A stretch of DNA of 64,000 bases from Cryptomeria japonica (lineage: Eukaryota; Streptophyta; Pinopsida; Cupressales; Cupressaceae), in the NCBI RefSeq assembly GCF_030272615.1, contig NC_081414.1:817604396-817668395 (forward strand), written 5' to 3'. Each line of letters opens with the position of its first letter. The stretch's first letter is position 1. Positions 24,560 to 35,224 of this stretch are shown here, piece by piece. A model generated the notes under the pieces. The model was not told the origin of the DNA. It was given only the letters and a program-made list of their open reading frames with translations, and made no database searches. The translations under genes were made by a program, and so were the position numbers.

Positions 24560-26113
24560 TTGATATCTAAATTTGAACAGAGAATAGTGAAAGAGGGATT
24601 TAATAGTGAAGATTGGGTAAATGCTATGATAGAAGAGATTCATCAAATCAAGAATAATGAAACATGGACACTAATCCCAAGATCGAAGGACAAAAATGTA
24701 ATTGGTACCAAGTGGATTTTCAGAAACAAGCTAAATGAGAAAGGTGAAGTCATTCGCAACAAAGCAAGACTAGTTTGTAAAGGTTATGCTCAAGAAGAAG
24801 GAATAGATTATGGTGAGACTTTTGCACCTATGGCTAGACTTAACGGAGTAAGAACATTGTTGGCATATGCTACTTTCAAAAATTTCAAGGTATATCAAAT
24901 GGATGTTAAATCTGCATTTTTGAATGGTATACTAGAAGAAGAAGTTTATATTGAACAACTTGAAGGATTTGTTGAAGACAGGAGTAAAGATCAGGTATGC
25001 AAACCAAACAAAGCTTTATATGGTCTAAAACAAGCACCTAGAGCATGGTATGAAAGACTGCACTCTTATTTAATCAAGATTGGTTTTATAAGGACAAGTG
25101 AAAACAACAACATGTACATGAAGAAAGATGAGGACAATGGAATACTGATCTCAGCCATATTTGTTGATGATATCATATTTTGTGGAAATGACTCCTTATG
25201 CAAGAACTTTGGAAATGAAATGTGCAAAGAATTTGAGATGTCACTAATCGGTGAGATAAAGTATTTTATAGGTTTACAGATATTGCAAATGAAAGATGAG
25301 ATTTTCATTACTCAATCCAAGTACATAAAAGAAATCTTGAAGAAATTTGGAATGGAGGATTCTAAACCAGTAAGTACTCCTATGACTACTAACTGTAAAT
25401 TATCAAAGAATGATGAATCTGCATCTATTGATGAGACACTTTACAGATCTATGATTGGAAAATTGCAATATGTTGTGCATAGTAGACCGGATATAGCACA
25501 TGTAGTAGGTATTGTAGCAAGATTCTCTGCAGATCCCAAGGAAACACATATGACAGCAATCAAGAGAATTTTCAGATACCTAAGAGGCATTGAAGATTAT
25601 GGCTTAATATATGAAAAGAGGAATAATTTTGATTTAAAAGTTTATATTGATGCTGATTGGGCAGGCAACATTGATGACAGGAAAAGCACAAGTGGTGGAG
25701 CTTTCTTTTTAGGAGAAAGACTAGTGAGTTGGCTTAGCAAGAAACAAGGATGTATCTCACAGTCAACAGCAGAAGCTGAATATGTTGCTGGAGCATTGAA
25801 CTGTACCAATATAGCATGGATCAAACAACTGTTGGAAGGTATAAATGAGAAAGTTACCGAGCCAGTAACTTTATTCTGTGATAATACTAGTGCCATTAAC
25901 ATTTCAAAGAATCCAGTAATGCACTCTAAGACAAAGCATATATCTATAAAGTATCATTATCTTAGAGAAGAAGTTCAAGAGAAGAAAGTTGTGCTGGAAT
26001 ATATCAGTTCAAAGGAACAATTAGCAGATATCTTCACAAAGCCATTGCCAAGGGACACTTTTGAGTATCTCAGAAGCAAGTTAGGGGTCCTACCCCTATC
26101 TTCTACTCACTGA
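24560..26113 (+). pseudogene. Copia B reverse transcriptase and RNase H, long open segment
   Basis: 517 codons without a break. Reverse transcriptase motifs: NETWTLIPR, KWIFRNKLNEKG, QMDVKSAFLNG, the [15 protein letters not shown] box and the catalytic FVDDIIF. RNase H follows with DADWAGNIDDRKSTSG, QSTAEAEYVA and CDNTSAI, and the element-typical ending KHISIKYHYLREEV ... LADIFTKPLPRDTFE. The catalytic aspartates I can recognise are present in this segment; the element as a whole is still broken upstream. Confidence 0.92.
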
Positions 26114-26332
26114 CCGAGTTCAGTGAAAGCATCAATTCGGTGTATCTACGTAATATTGTCTATGGATTGATGTCGATTTACACACTTTAGGAGGTCACCT
26201 AAAGTTGTGCAAGAAAAAGTGAATAGAGTTAAGTTACTCTGACTGAGACTGAGATGATACACAACAAGGCAAATCACTTCACAGAGGAAGCAATCATGAT
26301 TTAGTTCTTTTATTTTTTGGCATTGTTGTCAA

Positions 26333-26616
26333 AGGGGGAGAAGACTATAAATGGTTTGGCTAGAAGACTAAATGGTTGAATGAATGATGAATAATAGAAG
26401 ACTAATGACAGGGGGAGAAGATTGCAAAATTGGAGAAGACTAAATGCAAGACAATAGCTCAGTAGCCTAATGAAAAGGAAGAAGACTTCAGAAGATTTTA
26501 ACAGCTCAAGGATAACAGGAGAAGTCTAACAACAATTTGAATCCAAATCAATTTGAATATCTTGTTGGTATTACCATTTAATTATTGGTTTTTCCATCAA
26601 TGCCAAAGGGGGAGAT
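26333..26616 (+). other. Copia B purine-tract region, three AGGGGGAG motifs
   Basis: Motifs at 26333, 26410 and 26607. The last, in aaagggggagat, lies directly before the 3' LTR. Confidence 0.75.
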
Positions 26617-28181
26617 TGTTGGCACTACAGTAAGAAAGATTGTTGGCATTTCAATATCAGGAGATTGTTGATATTCAGTAAGGATATTGAGAAGGTTGTT
26701 GAAGATTATTGATATAACTGAAGAAAGATGATAACTATCTTTATAACATTATTTTGTCATTGATGTCAAGAGATTGATTATCTGATTCAGTATGATGTTG
26801 CCATATCTTGAGAAGATTGATTTGAAGAGAATTAAGATGTCGGTAAAAGACACAGAAAGAATGCGATGAATAAGGGGAGAAATAAGTTATTCAATGGGCA
26901 ACTATTACTGAGTTAGACAATGATGAGATCATGATGTTTAGATTGTTTTGATGTCCTACATATGTTGTTGATTGTAAGGTTAATACTATACTATGTTACC
27001 AAGCAAAGAACCTAGTCGATAAACCCTAAGGAACCTAGTCGGTAAACCCTAAGGAACCTAGTCAGCAAACCCTAAGGTTATTGATATCAGTTAATAAAGG
27101 AGAAATGTCTGTCGAGTAAAGTTTAGTATTTACCAAGTTGCAACCAAGTTATGATAGTGTGCATGGGATGGATAAGAGCATTATTTAATGAAGGACAATG
27201 ATTAGCTGGAGATGTATAAATGATTGGTATGTCGTGCATGATGTTTGTTAAGGATCTATGGCAAAGGAAAATTGGTAGGAAGATCTACAGCGCAGATTGA
27301 ACTGCAATAACCTTGTGCAAGTTCCAAGAAAGGAATGCAAGTCCCGAGGTAAGGTAAAACATTTTCAGATCGAAAAGATACATTGAACCTAGTCAAGTTG
27401 AAGATCTAATAGCTAAGATTGATCATGGGAAATGTGATCAAGGAGATTAAGCGGTTAGTAATTGTTTATAAATGAGGAATTGTTGATAAACAATGTATGC
27501 AGGCAAGTGTATGCACAGGGATGCTACATAGTGATTACCGAGCACAGAAGCTTGAAGACCTGTTTGAATAACAGAGTAGAGAACCCTGCAAAGGGACAAG
27601 ATAAGTCTTATGACTAGATTGTTTTGAGCAAATAAGAATCTGCTTTAGCATTTTAGATGTGAAGTTGTAGATGGATTTGTATTACTATTATTTTGTAAGT
27701 GATAGAAAATCTCTTAACCGAGTGGACTTAACAGTCTTATATGTAAAGCCTCTCGCAAGGTAACATTCTAGTTGAGTGTTTGAAATCCTTTAACAAGGTC
27801 ACTTCTAACAAAGTGAAGATCCTAGCAGATCTAAGGGAAATCCCTTAACTAGGTCACATCTAGCAATGTGTTTGTAATCTTTAACAGAATTTTCTTTTAA
27901 CTAAGCATACTCTAGAAGAGTATATTTCTTAGTGGGTCCGAAATCCCACAGTGGTTTTTCCCTATTTGGGTTTCCACGTTAAATCTGGTGTTATGAGTGT
28001 TATGATGATTATATGCTTATGAGTTTGCATGTTTAGCAGTTTTGGTTATTTTGCTGAAGTATAAGTTACCGAGGTTGAATCTATTGTTTTTATGGAAGAT
28101 TAAGTTTGTATGATTCACCCCCCCCCTCTCATCTTATTAGCTATTGGCATAGGTACTTTACATTAAGTATCAGAACTATCA
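26617..28181 (+). repeat. Copia B 3' LTR, 1,565 bp
   Basis: Starts TGTTGGCACTACAG and ends AGAACTATCA. It is longer than the 5' LTR mainly because of a tandem expansion at 27008-27076. Confidence 0.9.
27008..27076 (+). repeat. 23-bp tandem repeat, three copies, in copia B 3' LTR
   Basis: Three units of the form gaacctagtcggtaaacccta plus ag. The 5' LTR has a single unit at the matching place (near 20728-20751). The expansion therefore arose in one LTR after, or during, the last replication. Confidence 0.88.
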
Positions 28182-29141
28182 TGTTGTAATGTTATAGTTA
28201 CATGTTATGATTATTGTGCATACCTGTTAATGTGGTTTTCACATCAATTCTTATGTAAGTTTATTTGTTCTCCTGATTCGTGTTATTGATCTTAGGCTAA
28301 CACTTTCATTAAAAATATATATGTATGCATTTATGACTCATGGTTGCAAGAGATTATAGGTACAGTACCGCATAGGTATGAGGTTCGTCTCCACCTAGAT
28401 TCACAGGTTTGAGTGTATCTCTTTGGTCCTTAGAGATTGGATTAGGTGGTCGTAAGACCCTCATTTTATCCTAGTCATTCTCAAGTGAGTATCGTCAATC
28501 GTCCATCAGTATTCCCTTTGGTTGGGTGAGCGGGTCATGTATTTGGTTGGTTTTCTTGGGTTGTTTGCTTTGCGTGTAATAAAATTGAGTATTTAATCCT
28601 TAGTATAGAATTTGATTAAATGTGTGTTTAGTCATTAGTAATTAAGGGACTAAATTAATTAGGTCCCCTTTGTGGATTAATCATTAATTAGAATTGCTCA
28701 ATTCAAGTTGGTAGCAAGTTCGATTAAATGGTTAATTTTAAATGATAAATTTATTCAATTTATGCATTTCAAAAGGAAATATTAAATTTTATTCGAAATA
28801 GAAATAATTTAATCTCTTTGGCATTTTGGAAATAGAAATGCTAGTTTCAATTAATTGAGAAACTCAATTTTTAAAAGAAAAGCAAGTTTAGTATATTTGA
28901 TTTGTTGAAAGAATGATTTTTGAATTTTATTTTAAAGAAAGTATTTTAAATTCAAGAATAAGAATTTTGGTCAACAATCTTCCATTTAACCTAGGGTTGA
29001 AAAATATTTTTTGAAAAGATTATTTTTGGAGAGATATTTTTGGAAAAAAAATTTGGAGATTATTTTTGGGAATGAAAATTTGGGGATTTTGGAGGAGAAG
29101 AAATTTCTTGAGCTTGGAGGTTGGGCTCTTCAACAGATATT

Positions 29142-29170
29142 TTCCAGGATTGCTTAATGAGGTAGGATTC
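29142..29170 (+). promoter_or_regulatory. Conserved LTR block TTCCAGGATTGC ... GGTAGGATTC
   Basis: The same ordered pair of short motifs occurs at matching positions in LARD1 (7662-7684, minus), LARD3 (32867-32894) and the solo LTR (42326-42350, minus). A T-rich stretch follows. The second half resembles a plant 5' splice donor (AG/GTAGG); it could equally mark a transcription start region. Confidence 0.45.
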
Positions 29171-29480
29171 TTGTTTATCTCTTTTATTTCTGTGTTTAAT
29201 CAAGATTGTTTGGTTTTGGAAGAAATCTAGTGTTGTTGTTGAAAAATCTCATTTATTTCAAGAAAATTGCCTATTTTAGTCTGGTTATTCAACAAGATTT
29301 GTATGTTTTTTAATACCTTTGGTGTTGTGAAAAATTTGTTTGAGTCTCTATGTGAGACTATGAATATATAAGATTGGGGTTTTACTTTTTTTAAAGTTTG
29401 TATTAAAAAAAAAATTTAAACAAAATTTTATATTGAAATTTATTTGGGTGGATTGGGTTTTGGAGAGCGAAGGAGCTGAG

Positions 29481-29755
29481 GCTCAACCCGTGCCCCTCCC
29501 TCTCCTCCACAGGTCGTATCTTGGAGGTATGTGACCACACAGAGGGCCGCAGAACTCTGCGACCACAGAGTGGCCGCAGAGACGTGCGACCACCGTGTGG
29601 CCACAGAGACCTACGACCCCATGGTGGCCACAGGGACCCCACGTCCACTGTGTGGACGCCATGGGCCTGTGTCCACCATGGTGGCCATAGTCTCCACGGC
29701 TAGGGAATAACCCCCCCCACTCATGTGGATGGGAGGTGGGCCCCACGGGTTGCCC
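29481..29755. repeat. GC-rich variable block with degenerate ~24-bp repeats in LARD2 LTR
   Basis: Repeated variants of gcgaccac...gtggccgcagag, many self-complementary (CCACCGTGTGG, CCATGGTGG). The flanks are AT-rich. It sits about 1.35-1.65 kb from the LTR start, the same place as the unrelated GC-rich block in LARD1. Confidence 0.65.
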
Positions 29756-30847
29756 TTTGCCTTTTTTAAAGTTATTTTGTTAAATAAAAAAATATGCATC
29801 ACATTTTAAATTTTGGGTTTTAAAAAAAGGTTTTAATATTAGTTTATTAAAAAAATTTAAAATAGTTTGTTTTATTATTAATTAGTATTTAATATATATT
29901 TTATTAATTGAGGATTAATATATATATATATTAATTAATATTTAATTTGTAATTTTATTATTAATTATTAATTAGTATATATATTTAATTAATTGCGGAT
30001 TAATAATTATATACATTAATTAATATTTAATTTGTATTTGTCTATATGTATGCAAGGAAGTATCAATTTATTTGGAATATGATCATCAATATTTATTTTC
30101 TTTTTAATGTATATTTCCATTTTTGGAAAGTATGTAATTGTGTTGCAAGAGATGAGATTAGATTATTGTTTTTGAGCAAGTATGAGAAAGATGTTTTATT
30201 TTGATAAATGAATATCATATTTTTAGCTGATTAATGAATATTTGATTTTATATCATTGTGTATACTGCATATTATAATCATGTGATTTTGGTTTGGAAAC
30301 TCATGATGAAGTATTAAAATTATTGGATGATGCAATCAAGCTTTAGTGAGTTAGTAAACCATTAACAACATGTACCTAGACAAGGTAGACAATTCGCAAT
30401 CAAACTGGAACAATTAGAAAAATGGATCGATTGTTGTGTGTAAACAATATGGTGGAAGGTTGTCTTTTTCGATTTATGCCTATGCATGTTTAATTTTTTG
30501 TATTCGCATTTGATTAAGAAATGACAAGTCCTTGAATGTGATTGTTGGATATTATCGTATGATTATTTTTGGATACCTTCTTATGTCCTTGATCTCGATT
30601 ATTTACTATTTTCATGTGATGGTTTTGTATCCGGTCATGTCCTTTATGCTAGTGTCGAATGTTGATTCGTGGTTGACCATAGCTGGTCAGGTCTCTAGTT
30701 AGAGTATCGTCAGTCAGTGCACCTCGTATGTAGACTTGTTTGACCAAGTGGGTATTCGTACCGTATTGAACTTCATAAGCTTGTCTTGGTGTATACTGGG
30801 TTTTAGGAGTTCATTGGATTATGGTCTAGTGTCATTTGAAAAAGTGG

Positions 30848-30898
30848 CTTTCGATTGGGGGTTGTGCCCAAAGTGGTTGTTGGGTAACCCATCGAAAG
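30848..30898 (+). promoter_or_regulatory. Conserved LTR stem-loop (LARD2 copy)
   Basis: Perfect 8-bp stem CTTTCGAT / ATCGAAAG around a 35-nt loop. The loop contains CCCAAAGTGG and its own small inverted repeat TGGGTAACCCA. Confidence 0.65.
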
Positions 30899-32251
30899 TG
30901 TGTCTAAATAAGTGATGACCTAATAGCATATTAGAGAAATTAGTTATTGAAAACACTAAGTAAGATAATTGTTCCTCATGCATGGGATGAGTGCTAGTAC
31001 AAACTTGGCATGTAGTGAGAAGGCTTGAAATGGCAAACCATCAACCTTGTCTTCACGAAAGGATGTGTTGGGTCTACATGAGACTTGGATGGGCTAGAGG
31101 TTTGAAATAGGTTTTCTGAGTAACCTAGTAGATGGGGTTGGAACCTATGGAGTCCTGCCATGGTAGCCATACAAAGTTATGTGATGACACTTGTCCCTTA
31201 TGTTTGCTAGTGTGTTGGTTGCGTTGTCTTTGTTAGGAGCACTATTGTGGAGTCATCTTGTTGTTCATGCCCTTGTGAGAACCTGATATTCATGTTAGAC
31301 CATGGGTTGCTTATGATGGGTTGCGAAGACTTAGTTTCATGGATGCTCTAGTTGATCTTTGTATTTGCTTCTTATTATGTTTAGCTGGATCCTTTTCCTA
31401 TTCAGGGATCATTCATGTATCTATTGGACCGATGTGGTCGTATGTATTATTGGTTTATGTATGCCTTGAGGGCAAGATGTAAATGATGTGAACCTTATGT
31501 ATTCTTCACCCTATTATTTATCAGAGGGGTCCCGCAATTGAGCAGATCCAGAGATGTAGCCTACTAGGGGTGAACTCCGATATCATTTCAATGTTATGTG
31601 GTGTTTATGATTCTTTTGTTTCCTTTTTAATTTAGCATGTATGGATGGCATTATGGTTAAAATGTATAATATGGATTAGATGATGTTAATCTTAAATGCA
31701 TGTATGTAGTCATATTATTAAATGCAGTAATTTGGATCATGAAGAATGTAGATTTGAATAATGAAATGTATTCGGTTGTCGATAATGCAATTAAAGTATG
31801 CATGAAAAGTATTCGTTAGTTTATAATTTGGAATTAAAGTGAAATTAGATGCATGACATATGTTTTAATGTAAGATTGAACGTAACGTATGGTTAAATTG
31901 TAATGGATGAACTTAATCATGTTATATATATTTTTAACCTTTATGGATGAACTTCTCATGTTATCTATAATTTTATCTCACAAAAAGAATTTAACCTTAT
32001 TTAAAGTATTATCATGTCATTAAGTTAATCAGCTTAGTTGGATTAATTAGATTGAGTAGAGTTAAGTGTTGAATTAAGTAATCACGTTAGGAAACTCTTT
32101 AGGTGTTATTTAGTTTTCCACTATGTTATCTGAGCTTATGATATCTCATTGTATCATTGTGTTGTGTTTATTTTTATTTTTTAAAAATTATTTTCTCTAT
32201 ATTCTTGTGTTTTAGCTTTATCCCTTCAAGGTTTCCTGGTGGGGCATTACA

Positions 32252-33037
32252 TGCTCAATGTGAGTGGTGTCAGTCGTCCGTAAATTCTCTTTTTATTTGG
32301 TTTGCAGGTCATGTGCCTAATTAGGTTACTTAAGTTCTTATTATGCAATGGGTGAAATGATTTAATTAATGTTGAGCATTTTAATTGGTTAAATGTGTTT
32401 ATTTCTCATTCGTAATTAAATCAAATTAATTATTATGGCCCCTTTTAAATGATTAGTTGATATTCAAATCTTTAAATTCAATTAACTAGTGAGTTGATCA
32501 ATTCAAATTGTGAAATGTAATTGTATTATGCATTTTGAATTTATAAAACTAAACTTTTTAAAAAAATTAAAATATCTTACCATTGACTTTGAATATATAA
32601 ATTTGATGTTTTATATAAAATTTAAAAAAAATAGATTTTGGAGAAGAAAAAGCATTTTTGAATATTAACTTTATGGAAATGATTTATTTGGTCAAAAATA
32701 ATTTCAACCTAAAATGGATTTTTAGGTCAAAAATTTCCTTTTAACCTATATTTTCAATGAAATTAAAAAAAAAAAGTTGTTTTGGGGGATTGAAATTTTT
32801 TGGGGATTTTGGTTGGAAAATGGAGGAAGAATTTCTTGAGTTGCAGGTTGGGCTCTTCTCATATTTCTTCCAAGATAGCTCATAAGGTTGGATTCTATTT
32901 TTTTTAATGTCTATGTTTTGTTGAAAATTGTATTTGTATGAAGAAATTTTTTGTGTGAAGAGATTTGATGTCATATTTGTTTGAACCATTAATTTAGTTT
33001 TGTAAGGTGAAATTAGTATGATTTTAGACCAGTTTTA
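32252..33037 (+). repeat. LARD3 5' LTR, first visible piece
   Basis: Related in layout to LARD2 28560-29290: the tttgcaggtcatgtg start, AT-rich stretch, then ggttgggctctt followed by the conserved block at 32867-32894. It ends at the copia C insertion. Confidence 0.7.
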
Positions 33038-33406
33038 TGTTGGAGTTGAAAAACACAACACCACAAGAGCCTAAAGAACTTCTGCAAGCTAAAACAATCT
33101 ATCACAAGGAGAAGCAATGAAGCAAGAACAACCTGCAGAACAAAAAACACAGGAAAATATGCTCAAAAGAGGAGAGCTCAATATTCAGAAAAAATGTGGT
33201 GTCATAATGATACAAAGAAAAGAAAAATAACCTCTAATAGGTCAAGAAACCCTAAAAGGGAAAACCTAGGCTTGCACATAATAATTAATAAAAGAATTAA
33301 TTATTGTGCACCTAATGTTAGCTTAAGTGTAAAAAGATAATAGGGAACTTAAAGATTTAAACAAATATTGTTTAATTAATCAAGTAAATACCCAATTACT
33401 CTAACA
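33038..33406 (-). repeat. Copia C 3' LTR
   Basis: 369 bp, ends TGTTGG...TAACA on the plus strand; pairs with 38851-39221. Confidence 0.9.
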
Positions 33407-33421
33407 CCCCCCCTAAAGATA
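33407..33421 (-). other. Copia C polypurine tract
   Basis: The minus strand reads ATCTTTAGGGGGGG directly before the 3' LTR. Confidence 0.75.
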
Positions 33422-33493
33422 AACTTAGGGAGAAGCTAAAGCCTAAAATAGCTACTAAAAGCAAGAAAGATGGGTCTTGGCAATAAGGCCTGA

Positions 33494-35152
33494 TTAGGTA
33501 CCCAAATACAATGAAATCTCTATGAAATGGAGCATAGAGTGCAACTGAAGATGGCACGGCGATGCAAAAGGTTTCATGAAGATGTCTACAACCTGCTCAA
33601 CAATGGGAATGTACTCCAGAATGAGAACACCATCCTGAATCAACTGGTGGATGAAATGCATGTGAAGCTCAATGTGCTTCATCTGTTGATGCTCGACCGA
33701 GTTGTAGGAAATATGAATAGCACTCTGATTATCACACCAAAGAACAGTGGGACTATCAAGAGGAAAACCAAACTCAGTCATCAACTATCGAAGCCATAAG
33801 ATCTCCTGACTGGTGAGCACAACATATCAGTACTCAACCTCTATAGATGATAATGCATGAGCAGTCTGCTTCTTGCAAGACCATGTGATAGGACCAGAGC
33901 CAAGATAGAAAATAAAGCCAGAAGTAGACTTCCGATCAATGACATCACCAGCCCAATCTGAGTCAGTGTAGCCAACAATGTGAGGGTCCCCTGATGTATA
34001 GTGAATGCCATGAGAACTAGAGCCTTGAATGTACCACAAAATACATTTGGCTACTTGCCAATGACTCTCATGAGGATCATGGGAGAATCAAGAGACAAGG
34101 CCAATGGCAAAGGAAACATCAGGATGGGTGTGAGTCAGGTACAACAAACTACCAACCAACTACCTATAAAGTGTAGAATCTACTGAAGGAGTGGGGCAAG
34201 TGGTGGTCAAAACAACCCCTGACTGAAAGGGAGTGGGATCAGGCTTGCAATCAAGCATTCCAAAGTGTCGAAGCATGTCAAGAGCATACTTCTGCTGGTC
34301 AATGTAGATCCCATCAGAAGACCAAATCACCTGAAGACCAAGGAAATAGTGCAAGAGACCAAGGTCTGTCATCTCAAACTGATCCATCAAGGCTTGCTAA
34401 GTATGCTGAATCATAGAGGATGAGCTTTTGGTGATGAGGAGATCTTCAACATATAGCACAAGAATTAGGATCTCACCCTCAAGAAGCTGAATGTACAATG
34501 TGTGATCAGAATGGCTATGAGTGAACCTAGTGGAGAGCAAGAATGAATTCATCTTCTCATACCAAGCCTAAGGGGCCTATTTGAGACCATACAATGAATG
34601 CCGAAGTCTGAAAACCAAAGAATTGTCCTGCACAAATCCCTAAGGCTGCTCCATGTAGATTTTCTCTTGTAGATCCCCATGTAAGAAGGCACTCTTCACA
34701 TCCATCTAAAAAATAGGCCAACCCCGAGAAGCTGCAAGAGATAGTACAAAGTCAATGGAGTTCATCTTAGCGACAAGGGCAAAGCTCTCAGAGTAATCAA
34801 TACCCTCAACTTCTGGGAAAGCCTTCGCAACAAGACATGCTTTGTACTTATCAATGGAACCATCAGTAGCATACTTGGTGCGATACAACCAATGACACCT
34901 AACCATCTTTCTACCCTTGGGAAGAGGATAGAAATCCCAAGTATGATTCCTCATCAAAGAAGAATACTCTTCCTCCATAGCATAATCCCACTCAAGATGA
35001 CCGGTAGCCTCTAAAAACTTCTGAGGATCATCTAAAATAGCATGACTCAAAATACTAGAACCCACAGTATGAGAACGGGTCCGACGAGTATCTGAAGGAT
35101 CACCGGCCAAAGGACCTACTGCCTTAGTAGTAAAGTGAGCCCATTTGGGCAT
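33494..35152 (-). pseudogene. Copia C reverse transcriptase and RNase H remnant
   Basis: Minus-strand motifs include WDFYPLPKGRKMVRCHWLYRT (from 35000 leftward), the reverse transcriptase domain opening, and LGLLHYFLGLQV with the KYALDMLRHFGM box (about 34250-34390). RNase H signatures are YTDSDWAGDVIDRKSTSG near 33960 and LWCDNQSAIHISYNSV near 33745, and the terminal VVDIFMKPF is near 33555. These would copy the RNA and remove it from the hybrid. Broken in several places. Confidence 0.85.
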
Positions 35153-35224
35153 CTGAGGTGGATCAAGTGGAGGTGGGGATGGTGGATCATCAGCACCATC
35201 ATCAGAATTATCCTCAAAAAGATC

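Larger units (their letters stand above)
20339..28181 (+). mobile_element. Copia B: Ty1-copia retrotransposon, nearly full length
   Basis: A 7.8-kb element with LTRs of 1,522 and 1,565 bp, primer site, gag, protease, integrase, reverse transcriptase and RNase H in copia order, and a purine tract. It is flanked by tgttg at 20334-20338 and 28182-28186. All parts are present, but the coding region is broken in about half a dozen places. Over the first 220 bp the two LTRs show about five differences, so insertion is fairly recent, older than or similar to LARD1. It interrupts the LARD2 3' LTR 63 bp from its start. Its protein and LTR style are close to copia D. Confidence 0.92.
8686..32251 (+). 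mobile_element. LARD2: same family as LARD1, opposite strand, broken up by later insertions
   Basis: Parts in order: 5' LTR pieces 8686-9685 and 16378-16522, primer site, internal 16538-20264, purine tract, 3' LTR pieces 20276-20338 and 28182-32251. LARD1 interrupts the 5' LTR, and the LTR's first part lies outside the window to the left. Copia A also lies in the 5' LTR and copia B in the 3' LTR. Comparing the start of the 5' LTR piece with 31119 onward I see roughly a dozen differences in about 170 bp, so LARD2 is clearly older than LARD1. No coding capacity was found. It is itself inserted in the LTR of LARD3, which resumes at 32252. Confidence 0.83.
28182..32251 (+). repeat. LARD2 3' LTR, main piece
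   Basis: Resumes the LARD2 LTR after copia B and ends GGGGCATTACA. Modules: conserved TTCCAGGATTGC block at 29142-29170, GC-rich block at 29481-29755, AT-rich tract around 29820-30040, conserved stem-loop at 30848-30898, and the conserved gatgtagccnactagggg line near 31552. No gene seen. Confidence 0.87.

Noticed and set aside
29403-29802. Gly/His/Arg-rich frames on both strands
   Set aside because: Products of the degenerate 24-bp GC-rich repeat in the LARD2 LTR; no motif and no conservation with LARD1.
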